Source: Metallyticus violacea (lineage: Eukaryota > Arthropoda > Insecta > Mantodea > Metallyticidae). Taken from it: a stretch of DNA of 64,000 bases. Location: the NCBI GenBank assembly GCA_030762175.1, contig CM060833.1, positions 8,142,501 to 8,206,500 on the forward strand, read 5' to 3'. Position numbers and translations under genes: made by a program. The notes beneath the pieces were generated by a model. That model saw only the letters and a list, made by a program, of their open reading frames with translations. It searched no databases and had not been told where the DNA came from. Shown here one piece after another: positions 33,047 to 43,059 of the stretch (within the stretch, counting starts at the first letter, position 1; every line of letters starts with the position of its first letter).

Positions 33047-33163
33047 AAGAAGACAAGTGAAGGTGATAAAAGTAAATATTGAGTATCGAAGGTAACGTTA
33101 TGCATGGAAACAGATGAAACTAGAAATGAGAGTGTGGTAAGAAAAAAAACTAATATGTAAGAT

Positions 33164-34468
33164 TTAAACAGGTGGTATACGCGCTTTATGTAAAAATATA
33201 GCTGCCATTTCTCTATCTCTGAGTAAACTTTCACAGCATTGTGTAGGTAAAGCATCAATAAGAGTTAGACTAAAAGCATCATCAAAATCCTTACAGTGAG
33301 ATAAGGCATGTTGGGCAACCGGCAAGGGAGACTTGGTTTTAACAGAACGTCTATGATTGTTCATGCGTAGCGAAACAACAGTAGAAGTTAAACCAATATA
33401 AAATGCTTTGCAAAGCTTACAAGATAACAAACATATATACGATGTTCGTAGAAGAACAGGTAGCAATGAAGAAATGTTGAATTCTTTGGATAAATTAGGG
33501 CTATGGAATGATTTGCACGGCATAATTAGTGCACAGGTTTTACATTTAGGACGTTGGCAAGGATACGAGCCAGCAAAGGGACGTGGTAAATTCGGAGAGG
33601 ATAGGTTACGGCGAAATGTACTTTTAAGGTTAGGGGGTGTTCTGAAAGTAAGGCGTGGTACAATTTTAGAAAAATCATTTAAAGATGGATACATTAACAA
33701 AGTATCGTGACATTCTTTCAAAATAGGTCTGATGCTTTCAATTCCAGGCACGTAAGTAGTCACAAGGTTGATGAAGTTCTTGTTAGAGGTTTTAGGTTTG
33801 CATTGGAAAGTTTTGTGTGATGGGATTATACGGGATTTTAAAAGAGCGGAAGGATAATTTTGGTTTTGGAACTTTTGAGTAAGGTTTTTAATATAGTTGT
33901 CAAGAGATGAAAAGTTGTTACAAAGACGATGACCACGGATTGAAAGAGAAAAAGGAATAGATCTTTTGATATGCAATGGATGACAACTATCAAAATGAAG
34001 ATACTGTTGTAAATTGGTAGGCTTAATGTGCACAGACGTAAGGAAAGAGCCATTGCATAAAGAAATATCAATATCTAGGAAAGTAGCAGCATTGGGAGAG
34101 ACAGAAGAAGTGAACTTAACTGAAAACTTGGAGTTAAGATTAGTAAGGAACTGCTCGAGAGATTCTGAGCCATGAGTCCAAAGCACAAATATATCATCAA
34201 TATATCTCAGCCATAATAATGGTGCCAAAAGTTCTGACTTAAGAAATTCCTCCTCTAAGCGAGCCATAAAAAGATTGGCATAAGAAGGTGCCATTCTGGT
34301 GCCCATCGCAGTACCTTTAATTTGTAGATAATGTTTATTATCAAAACTAAACGCATTGCGAGTGAGGACCAGATAAGCAAGATGGCAAATGAAATCTGTG
34401 GATGGGGTATGAGGAGGTGCTCGAGAGTTCAAGAAATGTTTAACGGCAGTTAATCCTTCATGATGGAA
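33164..34468 (-). pseudogene. Penelope-like reverse transcriptase / GIY-YIG endonuclease
   Basis: About 435 uninterrupted codons on the minus strand. RT motifs in order: HHEGLTAVKHFL just after motif A, QIKGTAMGTRMAPSYANLF (motif B), WLRYIDDIFVLW (motif C, catalytic Asp pair), FLDIDI, then IKPTNLQQYLHF and the basic thumb. A linker follows with CQRPKCKTC (paired Cys). The C-terminal GIY-YIG nuclease shows YICLLSCKLCKAFYIGLT, LRMNNHR (catalytic Arg) and a CCESLLRDRE Glu. Motif A itself, with its Asp, is missing: the AT run replaces it. The first ~30 codons of the longest open frame (to 34582) are antisense transposon sequence. The frame is otherwise free of stops, suggesting a recent insertion, but without motif A it is inactive. 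Confidence 0.9.
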
Positions 34469-34929
34469 ATATATATATATATATAAGGGAGCGTGTTCAT
34501 GCATTTTTTTCAACAGGATTCTGTTACTACTCACAGTGCGAATAATTCCTTCAGAGGAATTCACAATGTGTTTCCATAACACAAGAGTTATTGGTAGGGA
34601 TTTTTGGCCCTCTTGGTTCCAAGTTTAACAGCCTGCGATTATCTATGGGGTAAATTAAAAACACCGCGCACAAAACGAACCCACACATGCAAGAACTAAA
34701 GAGAAAATGTTCGCCAGGAAATTCTCAAAATGAATTACAGCGAGTGATTGATCATTTCCTAAAGAGATGCCAAAAATGTGTGGAGAATGGAGGCGGGCAG
34801 TTTCAATACCTCATTTGATAATTAAGGAGCCTCTTTAATTGGTTTGTTTTATTGTTTTACCCTCTCGCTAATCACCGAGACTCGGCTCGCCCATTGGCAA
34901 AACACTCAGAATTGATCGCACGGTATATA

Positions 34930-35585
34930 TAAAGTTATATATCACTAAATCATAAACTTGAAACTGAAGAAAATAAAAATAAATGAAATAGAACCATAAT
35001 AAATTCCTGAGTAGTGATATTGCTGTTGGCAGCACTTGCTTGCTCTTTGTCCTTGAATGTCGTTACTAACCGTCTGTTCTCTGCGACGTCCGCTTCCCCC
35101 ACGACAGAATTTCAACATGCTGCTGTTCTTGCTTCATTTTCCCGCCTCGTTCCTACTGCAACACGGCGGTGCAGTTGGTAACATTGCAACTGAAGATACC
35201 GATGGTTTGCGTGCTATGTTAAAAAGCACGTGCACACCACGCGTGTAGAAGTTCAACAATAAGGCCATATCGCAAACGTATCTCTCACATTATTGCACAG
35301 AACAGCATTGTTGCACTAGTTTTCTTTGTTTACTTCGCATGAACTGTTGTAAGATGTCCGAGCGGCCAAGTCGCGGTGCCTACTGAAGGAATAATTATAC
35401 TACCACTTTCTTTCCCCCTACTGGGAGCGCCATGTGGCCGCTAGGTACGTTACTACAGCCTGTTTCAAAAACATGACTCGCTCGCTGACGTATGTATGTT
35501 TACTCCGATACAACAGCGCTGTGAATGTCACAATATTTTACGTCAGGCTTTGCTAACAAAATGTTCGTCACTTCGAATTCGAGCT
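34930..35585. other. Unassigned DNA
   Basis: A GC-richer part at 35050-35240 has an open plus frame without splice or family support. Confidence 0.45.
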
Positions 35586-35589
35586 GTCC

Positions 35590-35885
35590 CTACATCAGAA
35601 TGTGGTAGGCTTTCTTCACAGAGAGCTGCAACGCAGTGCACTTTGGAAACCTCGGCCCAGCACTAAACTTGATCGTGTTCCTACATTTCACGCACTTCCG
35701 AATGCGACAAGAGATGAGCATGACCTTTATTTCGGCAGATTCCGGGGGATCGATTTCTGGAGTCGGCTGCCCTCCAACTGGCTCCATAAGGGCGCCGGAG
35801 TGTAACTGTTGTTTATTCACAAACCGTTCCCGGAGCAGTATCGGCTTATCTGATCTTTGCGGATGTTTAAGCCTAATTCTTCAAA
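35590..35885 (-). CDS. Candidate coding segment with Cys pairs, unknown
   Basis: The minus strand is open for about 98 codons to a TAG at 35590 in a GC-richer block with balanced codons. Features are a PTPEIDPPESAEIK acidic/Pro segment, then SCRIRKCVKCRN and FPKC (a CxxC pair and further Cys that could bind zinc), ending SVKKAYHILM. A pyrimidine-rich stretch (TGTTTTCTGTTTG) precedes the open part, but neither a clear donor nor a start ATG is decisive. It could be a last exon or a transposon-encoded piece. Confidence 0.35.
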
Positions 35886-35889
35886 CAGA

Positions 35890-36690
35890 AAACATCTGAT
35901 GAACTAAATTTATGTCATAAGGTGATCAAATTACGATCGGAAATTACTCTGCGTGCTAAGGTGATACCATATGAATCTACAGTCTTAAGACAAATTAATA
36001 TTTTTCAAACTAAAGCATTACCTTTATTAATACTACGCTACATTCATGAGTTCCTAAAGTGTAGTTCGCAAGTTCCATTGGGTTACTTAAAAGTTTTTAT
36101 TATTATTTGGTTTATTTACGGGCGCTCAGGTCATCAGGGTCCCATTCCACAAAAGTGTGGTCTAATTTATACAAGTTAATTAGTTCAAGTCCTTATAAAA
36201 TATGGTCTTGTAATGTTTTGCTCCAAGAAAGAAATGTAACGGTTGTAAAGTATTAAGCTATGTAAAGTAAAGTTATGCCTGTAAAAAGTACGACCATTCT
36301 TCATGAACGACCGTCGTATAGGAGCAAATAAGCACATCATTAAAGTAATTTAGTGCACTAAAGAAGAAATCAACAACCGAATTTTTACATTCTTAAAACT
36401 TTGGGCCCACCTGCATCTCACTGAGCTTGTCTCCCTAAGTTATCATCCCTTCTGTTGAACTACCTTCTCCAATGGCGTTTTAGCTCGTGATTCCGGTTTT
36501 TTTTAGAGATTGTGGGCAGTTGCTAAGTTAGGAGAGTATGGGGAATGGAGAAGAACAGTCATTTTTTTTCCTTGCAATAGTCGCGTACAAGCAATGACGA
36601 ATGCCCTGATGTGTTATCGTATTGCCCACTGTTCAGGTTCCTTCCTTTTCATGATTTCTACAATACTTTTTTATATTTTGTTAATTTGCT
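35890..36690. other. Unassigned DNA with a SINE A tail scrap at 36108-36150
   Basis: A short minus-strand SINE A tail (GGTTTATTTACGGGCGCTCA then GGTCATCAGGGTCCC) is visible; otherwise nothing. Confidence 0.5.
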
Positions 36691-36694
36691 TGCG

Positions 36695-36945
36695 TTGTTT
36701 AACAGCTCAGGTCATCAGCGTCCCATTTAATTCAAGGCATGAAACCGCCGAAAATTTTTCTCTGAGGTCTCTTTTTTTCAGGCTTGAGATTCTTTTATCT
36801 ACTGTAAATCTACGACCGGGACCCCGTCTGTACTTACATACTTAGGATTTTTAGGCCAAAAATTCCATCGACCCTGGCCGAGATTGGACGCGCGATCTTG
36901 GGTTTAGGAGGCAAGTATGGCTACCACTAGACGACCAGGTCCAAC
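36695..36945 (-). mobile_element. SINE A copy, diverged
   Basis: Minus copy with many substitutions. The head ends CCACTAGACGACCAGGTCC. It abuts the mariner-like remnant at 36950. Confidence 0.85.
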
Positions 36946-36949
36946 TTCT

Positions 36950-37480
36950 CGGGGACGTCTGTGGTCATTTTGGATATACCAGTGCCTCACAGTTTGACCC
37001 TACGGCAGAAGTTGGTGATAAATGTCGAAGAAAAACATCTGAGCACATTGATGTTTGATTTGACCAGACGAGCTTTTTACAGCACTTGGTGAAGATTTTC
37101 CAACCCATCGCTGAACTTTCGTCTTCTCGACATCGTAGCCATAGACCCGTGTTTCAATCCGGTGATTTTTTTTATTATTTATTTATAAAACTTGCATCTC
37201 GTTAACGCGATACAAGAGCTCGTGACAGACCGCGACGCGGTTACTGATCTGTTCTTGTGTCAGCAGACAAGGGATAAACTTTGCTGCAACACGATCAAGC
37301 TTTGCTGTCAGTATTTCACAACACAATCCCATAGAACTGTTACACTGTTCGGCAATTTCTCGAATAGTAAAGCGACGAATTTCATGGATGATGTTAATTC
37401 TGGCTGCCTGAGTGCTTAGGTCATCAATATGGACTGCCGATCATTGATACATTGACTATCACTTAAAACAATTATCACAC
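36950..37480 (-). pseudogene. Mariner-like transposase N-terminal remnant
   Basis: The minus strand carries AARINIIHEIRRFTIREIAEQC (HTH helix pair), a degraded K-L-D-RVAAKFIPCLLTQEQ and NRVAVCHELL segment, then ITGLKHGSM, where the GDE of the first catalytic site is lost. This order matches mariner-like proteins with an HTH_48-type N-terminus. The catalytic half is cut off at the SINE A boundary. Confidence 0.6.
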
Positions 37481-37489
37481 GAGGGTCTG

Positions 37490-37870
37490 ATATTACCTAT
37501 AAATTCACGAACGTAATGAGTTAACCTTTTCAAGCCATCTAGCAACAGACGAATGTCGATGGTCAAGTCAACAGAGAAGAGCCAAATACGGGTTTGGGAC
37601 TATTTCATGAATAGAATAAGAATAAAGGTAATATATATTTTAAATTCACGCACGGATCATTAACAATTGTTTAAAATGTTTTACTTACTTATGAATACCT
37701 ATCTATTCAAAACCGTGCGAATGAAATAGACGATAGTCGACTGTTACATTTGTTAATTGGATTTACTAATACCAACTGAGAAAAACAAAACGGAGAAAAC
37801 ATTTTACCATTCTTTACAACGTGTTTATTAAGATTTGTAGTTGCTTAGGCAGATATTGTTACCTTTTTTG
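37490..37870. other. Unassigned DNA
   Basis: Nothing recognised. Confidence 0.5.
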
Positions 37871-37873
37871 AGT

Positions 37874-38045
37874 GTGTTTAACGCCCCTTTTTACTACTGA
37901 GGCACCACAGGCGGGCAATTGTCATTTATGAGAACTGAAGAAAACTAGAAAAAACCAGTCAGGGAGGACGGTCCTTACGGGATTCGGACCCCATACCTCC
38001 CGCTCACGGTCCGCGCCTTAACGACCTCGGCCACCTGTGGTAGTA
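37874..38045 (-). mobile_element. SINE B copy with internal deletion
   Basis: The tail (GTTTAACGCCCCTTTTTACT) joins after GCACCACAGGCGG to GCAATTGTCATTTATGAG, about 80 bp shorter than other copies. The head end is intact (ACGACCTCGGCCACCTGTGG). Confidence 0.85.
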
Positions 38046-38049
38046 TGAT

Positions 38050-38855
38050 GAATGTGAATAAATATAAAGAAAGAACAAGTATTTGCGTACAATGAAAATG
38101 TTAGGTTAAGTACAATTAAAGTGTGGCTTATGGCTGATATTACTATTGGAGTTGCCTGTTTCAAATGCATATTTCAGATCAGCATCTTAGTTTATCTTTT
38201 TTAAGGTTCTTATCACATGCCGCGAAAATAATTTCTTTTTCAATCTCCATTCTTTTTATAATAATGTGTTTTGACATAATTTTCCCATTTTCTTTTAATG
38301 AGAAGAATTGCCAAGCAATATAAATAAATATAAATGATCAAATGAACTAATAAAATAAATGACCGAGAACAATCGGAAAGCGCGATCCTTCTGCCATCTC
38401 TCGACGACTGAAATTGATGCTCCTAAATGTAATCATACGCGATCGTCGCTTTTAAGTGTATTATTTGCCTTTAAATATCGATAGATGCATTATAAAATGT
38501 TAAAATTATCATTATATCTAAGAAAAAATACAAGACCCATTTAGCAGGAATGACCATAATCCGGTCTGTACATTAAAAATTACTAAGAAGTAGACATAAC
38601 CTAATTCAAAGTATGGCGAACTATGGTAAACAGCTGTTCCTCCATCTTGCTCTTATGTGACGTCACTTATAACTGTTTACTAATGTATAATGGTATCATT
38701 GGTACTAGTTTGACTGTTGTCACTTGCGGTTCCCGCATGTGAGATGTGTAAAAGTTCAGTTCGTCTTCAGCCAATGAAGGTGGCGTGCCATCAACAATAT
38801 CCTGTTCTGAAATTCTCCTTTGGTATAAACAAATCTTCAACTGAAGCCTATGCAA
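38050..38855. other. Unassigned AT-rich DNA
   Basis: Nothing recognised. Confidence 0.5.
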
Positions 38856-38859
38856 TGTT

Positions 38860-39300
38860 ACAGGAGGACAAAGAGGGGCCGTAACTTTAAGTTTGTGCTC
38901 TAGCAGAAGAAAACATTAACACCGCTGCCGTCATTGTGAGAGAAGATCGTCGAATACCTTTAAAAATTCTGGAAATTTCACTAATTATAACCCACAGGTT
39001 GCATATGAGACGTGTTTGTGCACGGTGGGTTGAGGGACTGCTGATTCCCAATGAAAAGGAGTTGGCATGAAGTTGGAGATGATGTTACAGGAAGATATGC
39101 ATTTTTTCAGAGATAATAAATTCTGATAAAAATGGTTACATAATTTCGATCTTGAGAGTAAACAGGAAATTTCCAACACCAAAAATAGCAAAAGTGGTCG
39201 TTTCTGTTGGTCATCATTTTTCGAATTCAAGGAATGCTTGACCAGCATGTTCTAGCTGCACACACAACTGTAATTGAGAAACAAAGAGTCATTGAAAAGT
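38860..39300 (+). pseudogene. Mariner-like family E fragment, copy 2
   Basis: Plus-strand order: REDRRIPLKILEISL, LHMRRVCARWV, LLIPNEKELA, KLEMMLQED, WLHNFDLESKQ, and FRIQGMLDQHVLAAHTTV. It covers the HTH end and the first-Asp region of the same family as 13425-14200, in broken frames. The DET first-Asp motif is lost. Confidence 0.65.
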
Positions 39301-39314
39301 CGCTCCGCAATCAT

Positions 39315-39960
39315 TGTTTAGCCGAGATTTCACTAGGAAAAAGAATTTGGGTGACAGCACTGACCGCGCACCAAGCGTATAGTTGTGTTCACTTAATCTC
39401 AGTCCCTATGGTTGTGACCTCATCCCCAAAGTTCTTGTTGATTTGTTTACGGACGCTCTTTAACATCTCAGGTCATCAGCGTCCCATTGAATTCAGGGCA
39501 TGAAACGGCCGATAAATTTTGCTCAGAGGCCTCTTCTTTCAGGGTTGAGGTTCTTTATCATGCCGTAAATGTACGACATGGGACACACGACTTTACTTCC
39601 CTTCCGAAGGAAACCATACTTGGAATTTTACGCCACGAAAAAATCCATCGATCCTGACCAGGCTTGAGCCCGCGATCTTGGGTTTAGGAGGCAAGTATGG
39701 TTACCACTACACCACCAGGACCGACATCCTCAAGGTGAAGCAGCCATTGCGTGGGAAAAGTTTTGCTAACAAAGTGGACATTTCGACGCAAGGTAGTTCA
39801 CATTAGCAACTCGCATGCAGCAGATGGTATTCAGCGCCTTCCACATCGCTGGCAACCAACCGTCGATGTACTTGGAGACTATTTCGGAGTCTGCTAAATA
39901 CCGTGGATTACCTGGGAGACCCGTCCTGTGTCGGATTTGCAACCCTGAGTAAATGTGTGT
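39315..39960 (+). pseudogene. Mariner-like family J C-terminal half, split by SINE A
   Basis: Plus-strand pieces: NLSPYGCDLIPK (third-Asp region, written GCDL) before the SINE, and KVKQPLRGKSFANK then DGIQRLPHRWQPTVDVLGDYF after it. This matches mariner proteins ending in NGIQRLP.RW....GDYIEG. The SINE interrupts between CDLIPK and the next Lys. Confidence 0.7.
39440..39725 (-). mobile_element. SINE A copy nested in family J
   Basis: Full-length minus copy. The flanks ATCCCCAAAG and ATCCTCAAGG form a near-perfect target duplication, and removing it restores a continuous transposase reading. Confidence 0.9.
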
Positions 39961-39964
39961 AACG

Positions 39965-40250
39965 TTTGTTCATGCCATAAAAAATTCGGTTGCCTCTGTT
40001 TTCTTCTTACCTGTTTAATATTTTATAGAAACGTTCAAAACATAAATTAACCGTGAAATTAATAAGTTTTTAAATATTTATTGGTCTTAAACAAAAAGTG
40101 AAATTTCGAGAAAAAAAATTGAGTTCTTTTCCACCTTTAGGTGCCCTCTGCTACGTCAAGAACTGTTTTGTTAGCTTTTAATTGCGAAAAGATAATTAAA
40201 CGAACACTTTTATTGAAAACACACAACGCACTAACCAGACTGTGTTAAGC
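39965..40250. other. AT-rich DNA, nothing recognised
   Basis: Stretch between the family J remnant and the candidate exon at 40256. Confidence 0.45.
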
Positions 40251-40255
40251 GGTTG

Positions 40256-40536
40256 ATGTCTTCAGTGCAGACAAAGGCTACTGAGATGCTAGTCACGATT
40301 GCGAGATGTGTGAGAGAATTTTCCCTACTCTCAGACCCTGCCCCATCGTATCTCTTGGTGAATATCAAGAGTCCTTGGCGTACAGCTGCTCTCAAATCTC
40401 TACACACCCTTCAGAAAGCACAACCAACCTGTTTACTGCACAACCCTAGATCAATAAAACTTTTACACAGCCAGCAGGGATTCCACACAAGTGTCCATTG
40501 TTGTTACAATGCTAGAAACTTTACCTTGCTTCCATG
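40256..40536 (+). CDS. Candidate 5' coding exon, possible mitochondrial protein
   Basis: ATG-started plus frame of 93 codons plus two bases ending at a strong donor (CCATG|GTACGT). It is basic, Ser/Leu-rich and almost free of acidic residues after the first 30, with RSIKLLHSQQGFHTSVH. R...GFHTS is a pattern common at the ends of mitochondrial targeting sequences. An acceptor-like GATGTCTTCAG at 40256-40266 is an alternative upstream boundary. No family assignment is safe and no downstream exon was found. Confidence 0.4.
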
Positions 40537-40815
40537 GTACGTTTTCAAAGCTTACATGAAAGGAATAATTTATATTTCCTTAACGAGCAAAGAATAGAAC
40601 GACTCAAGCCCGTACAGAGTGAGATTAACATTTTATCATTATGACAAGGAATTTTAGGGAAAAACAATGTCACCATTTGCATTAGAAATATTTTAATATA
40701 GAAAATAAAAACAGTCTTTAAAATGTGCCCTTTAACACTTGAAGTTTTGTACCGATCATTTTTAGAATCTAGATAATTAATGCATGAGTTTTTCTTCGCG
40801 GAACCGGTATATGTA

Positions 40816-42102
40816 TACGAGGGTAAGTTCATAAGTTTCCGGACTCACAGATAAGGATTGTCACCTTCACAAAATCTTTATCTGGGGTCATACCTTAGCT
40901 GTTAAGTAAACAATTGCAACTGTGACTTCCGCTCTGCTGTGTTCAGTTGTTCAGATATAGTTGTATGAAGAAGATTGTGTGTAGAACATTGCGACATGTT
41001 CAAAATGGAGTTTCAAGCTGTTATTAAGTTCTTCACAAATGAAGGACTTACTCCAAATGAAATTAAACAGCGATTGGACGGTGTATGTGGGGAAGCATCT
41101 CCCTGATATTCTACCGTAAAAGAATGGGCCAGACTTTTTCGAATGAGATGAGTCGAGAAAGCATTGAAGACGAAAAGCGACAGATCGGCCTTTGGAGATG
41201 CTCACTCCTGAAAACTTCGCTCTTGTGAAACAGTAATTATGGAAGACCGGCGGTTCAAAGTTAAATAATTAGCACCAAGGTTGGGTCTTTCTAAAACAAC
41301 AGTCCTTCGAATTATTCACAAACAAATATGAATACGGTTAGTGCAAGATGGTTGCCTAGACTTCTTTCCTCAGTACAAAAGCAGCAACGAGTCATCTGTT
41401 GTCAGCCATTTTTGGAGCTTTGGCGTGACAACGAGAGAGAGACAGAATTTCTGCAAACCATTGTTACAGGAGATGAAACTATGGTCCTCTACTATGATCC
41501 CTTGTCCAAAAGCGAATCAATGGAGTGGTGTAAACCTGGCGAAGCACCGCCTCTAAAGGCCAAGGTCATTGAATCAACCAAGAACATCATGGCCATAATC
41601 TTTTGGGACTGTGAAGGAATACTCTTCATTAACTTGAAGGAGAGGAACCCCACAGTAAATGGGGAGTACTATGCTGGTCTACTGCACAGACTATGTGCTT
41701 CCGTCAAAGAGAAAAAGCGAGGAAAGCTGAGTGGTGGAGTGCGCCTTCTTCACGACAACGCGCCTATACACACAGCTCTTGTTGCAAAGGAAGCTGTGAA
41801 GAAATGTGGCTTCAAGGAGATCGACCATCCACCCTACAGCCAGATCTAGCTCCCAGGGACTATTTCCTCTTCTCAGAAATCAAGAAGGACCTTCGAGGAA
41901 GGAAATTTAAGTGTGACGAAGAAGTGATGGATGCTGTTTATGTCCATTATGCAGACAAGACTTCTGACAATTTTTGAAGGGGGATTGAAATATTAATTCA
42001 AAGATGTGAGAAGGGTAACTATGTTGAAAAGTGAAATACAGTTTTTGTCTTTATCATACCTAGATAATGGTTAGGCCGGAAACTTATGAACTTAGCCTAG
42101 TA
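40816..42102 (+). mobile_element. Mariner family A, copy 4 (best catalytic core)
   Basis: TA-flanked with TIRs (CGAGGGTAAGTTCATAAGTT at left). A 174-codon open frame (41328-41849) holds VTGDETMVLYYDP (first Asp), the WRKPG-like and FWDCEGILFI blocks, and LLHDNAPIHTALV (second Asp). A one-base deletion just before the third-Asp motif turns YSPDLAPSD into a stop (YSQI). In the shifted frame it reads DLAPRDYFLF, with D present. N-terminal frameshifts lie near 41140-41240. Confidence 0.9.
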
Positions 42103-42160
42103 TATATAATATATACTTCATATGTATGTATGTATGTATGTATGTATATACATATATATG
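42103..42160. repeat. (TATG)n/(TA)n simple repeat
   Basis: Short TATG and TATA runs between mariner A copy 4 and family F copy 2. Confidence 0.85.
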
Positions 42161-42190
42161 AAATTACTCATAGAAAACATGTGATGTAAG

Positions 42191-43055
42191 TACTGAGTGA
42201 GCAAGGACTGATGCAACCGCGGGAACCGGCCGGCAGCGCTATGTTGGCTATATTTTCCCTCCGCTGCGAGAGGCCTCAGTGTGAGTTGAAATTTGCGCAA
42301 GTAGTGCGTGTTTGTTAGACGACGCATTAGAGTGTATTGAGTGAAAGTGTATCAAGTGAAATTGGCAATGCAAGTAGTCTATTCCACAGAGTATTCATGT
42401 ACGATATGTGCGCACAGAATCAGCGCGTGTTGTAAGAACATTGTTTCAAGAAGAATTTCCTGGTATCTCCGATTTAACATCCTGCTATTTTTAACTCTGG
42501 GAGACATTAAAAGAGAAAGTGCACAAAACAAATTCACACAATTTAGATGAACTTAAAACTAACATTCGTCAAGAAATTTCTGTCTTTTCTCAGAGGGAAC
42601 TGCAGAGTGTAATGAGCAATTTCCTATACAAGTGTCAGAAATGCTTGAACAACAAAGGGAGGCAGTTCCACCATCTCCTTGCTCAATATAATGAGCAGTC
42701 GCGGTTCGTTGGTTTAAATTTTGGGAAGGCTGCAAATTATGGCGTTTAGAGAAGGTTACCATTGGTCCATTTTTATATTGTTTACATTATTACATCTGTG
42801 GTTATTATCATGTTTATTGTTAATATCTATTTTATATTTACGATGATTATTAATAATCTAATATTACCAGAACGGGAGTAATTTACTTTTCCTTTTAAGT
42901 GTTTATGTTGTATATGTTGGAAATAACTTACGCGACAAACCGTATCATATTTACTGCGGAATTCCCGTCGCCCGCACCGCCGACACAGCAGGCAACCTCG
43001 CCGGCCGGCCGCACGCCGTGAAGCCAGTTGCGTGAAGGATCGTTCACCCCGAATA
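42191..43055 (+). mobile_element. Family F deletion derivative, copy 2
   Basis: Same terminal repeats and sub-terminal GC-rich ends as copy 1 at 16990 (shared CGCAACCGCGGG, CAGCGCTATGT, GTCGCCCGCACCGCCGACAC). The N-terminal frame stops after QEEFPG. The C-terminal block is well preserved: WETLKEKVHKTNSHNLDELK, NIRQEISVFSQRELQSV, CQKCLNNKGRQFHHLLAQY. The deletion junction differs from copy 1. Confidence 0.82.
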
Positions 43056-43059
43056 TCGA

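Larger units (their letters stand above)
32951..34468 (-). mobile_element. Penelope-like retroelement, 5'-truncated
   Basis: About 1.5 kb, lying between two AT runs, inside family G. Sequence on the far side of the 34.47-kb AT run is the antisense of the G transposase, which fixes that boundary. It contains the RT/GIY-YIG coding region (33164-34468) and a 3' untranslated part of about 200 bp with a hammerhead-like stem. It is truncated at RT motif A. Confidence 0.85.
32296..34925 (+). mobile_element. Family G TIR transposon, interrupted by SINE A and Penelope
   Basis: The left end TACACCGTGCGATTAG and right end GATCGCACGGTA are inverted repeats at TA sites. The left 270 bp match, in order, the 5' end of the minus-strand copy at 48242-49098 (shared TGTCACAGTCGTA, TTCCCGGGTGTG, CGTTTCTTAATT). 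The right part (34490-34925) holds the catalytic core: FQQDSVTTHSANNS (second Asp), WPS..L, TACDYLWGKLK (third Asp), then C-terminal CQKCVENGGGQFQYLI and a 3' end shared with the other copy. Between them sit SINE A (32580-32877) and a Penelope element (about 32950-34470). Much of the N-terminal coding region is missing. Confidence 0.8.

Noticed and set aside
34487..34582. First ~30 codons of the long minus-strand open frame at 33164-34582 as part of the Penelope RT
   Set aside because: This stretch is the antisense of the family G transposase block FQQDSVTTHSANNS; the Penelope sequence starts only after the AT run.
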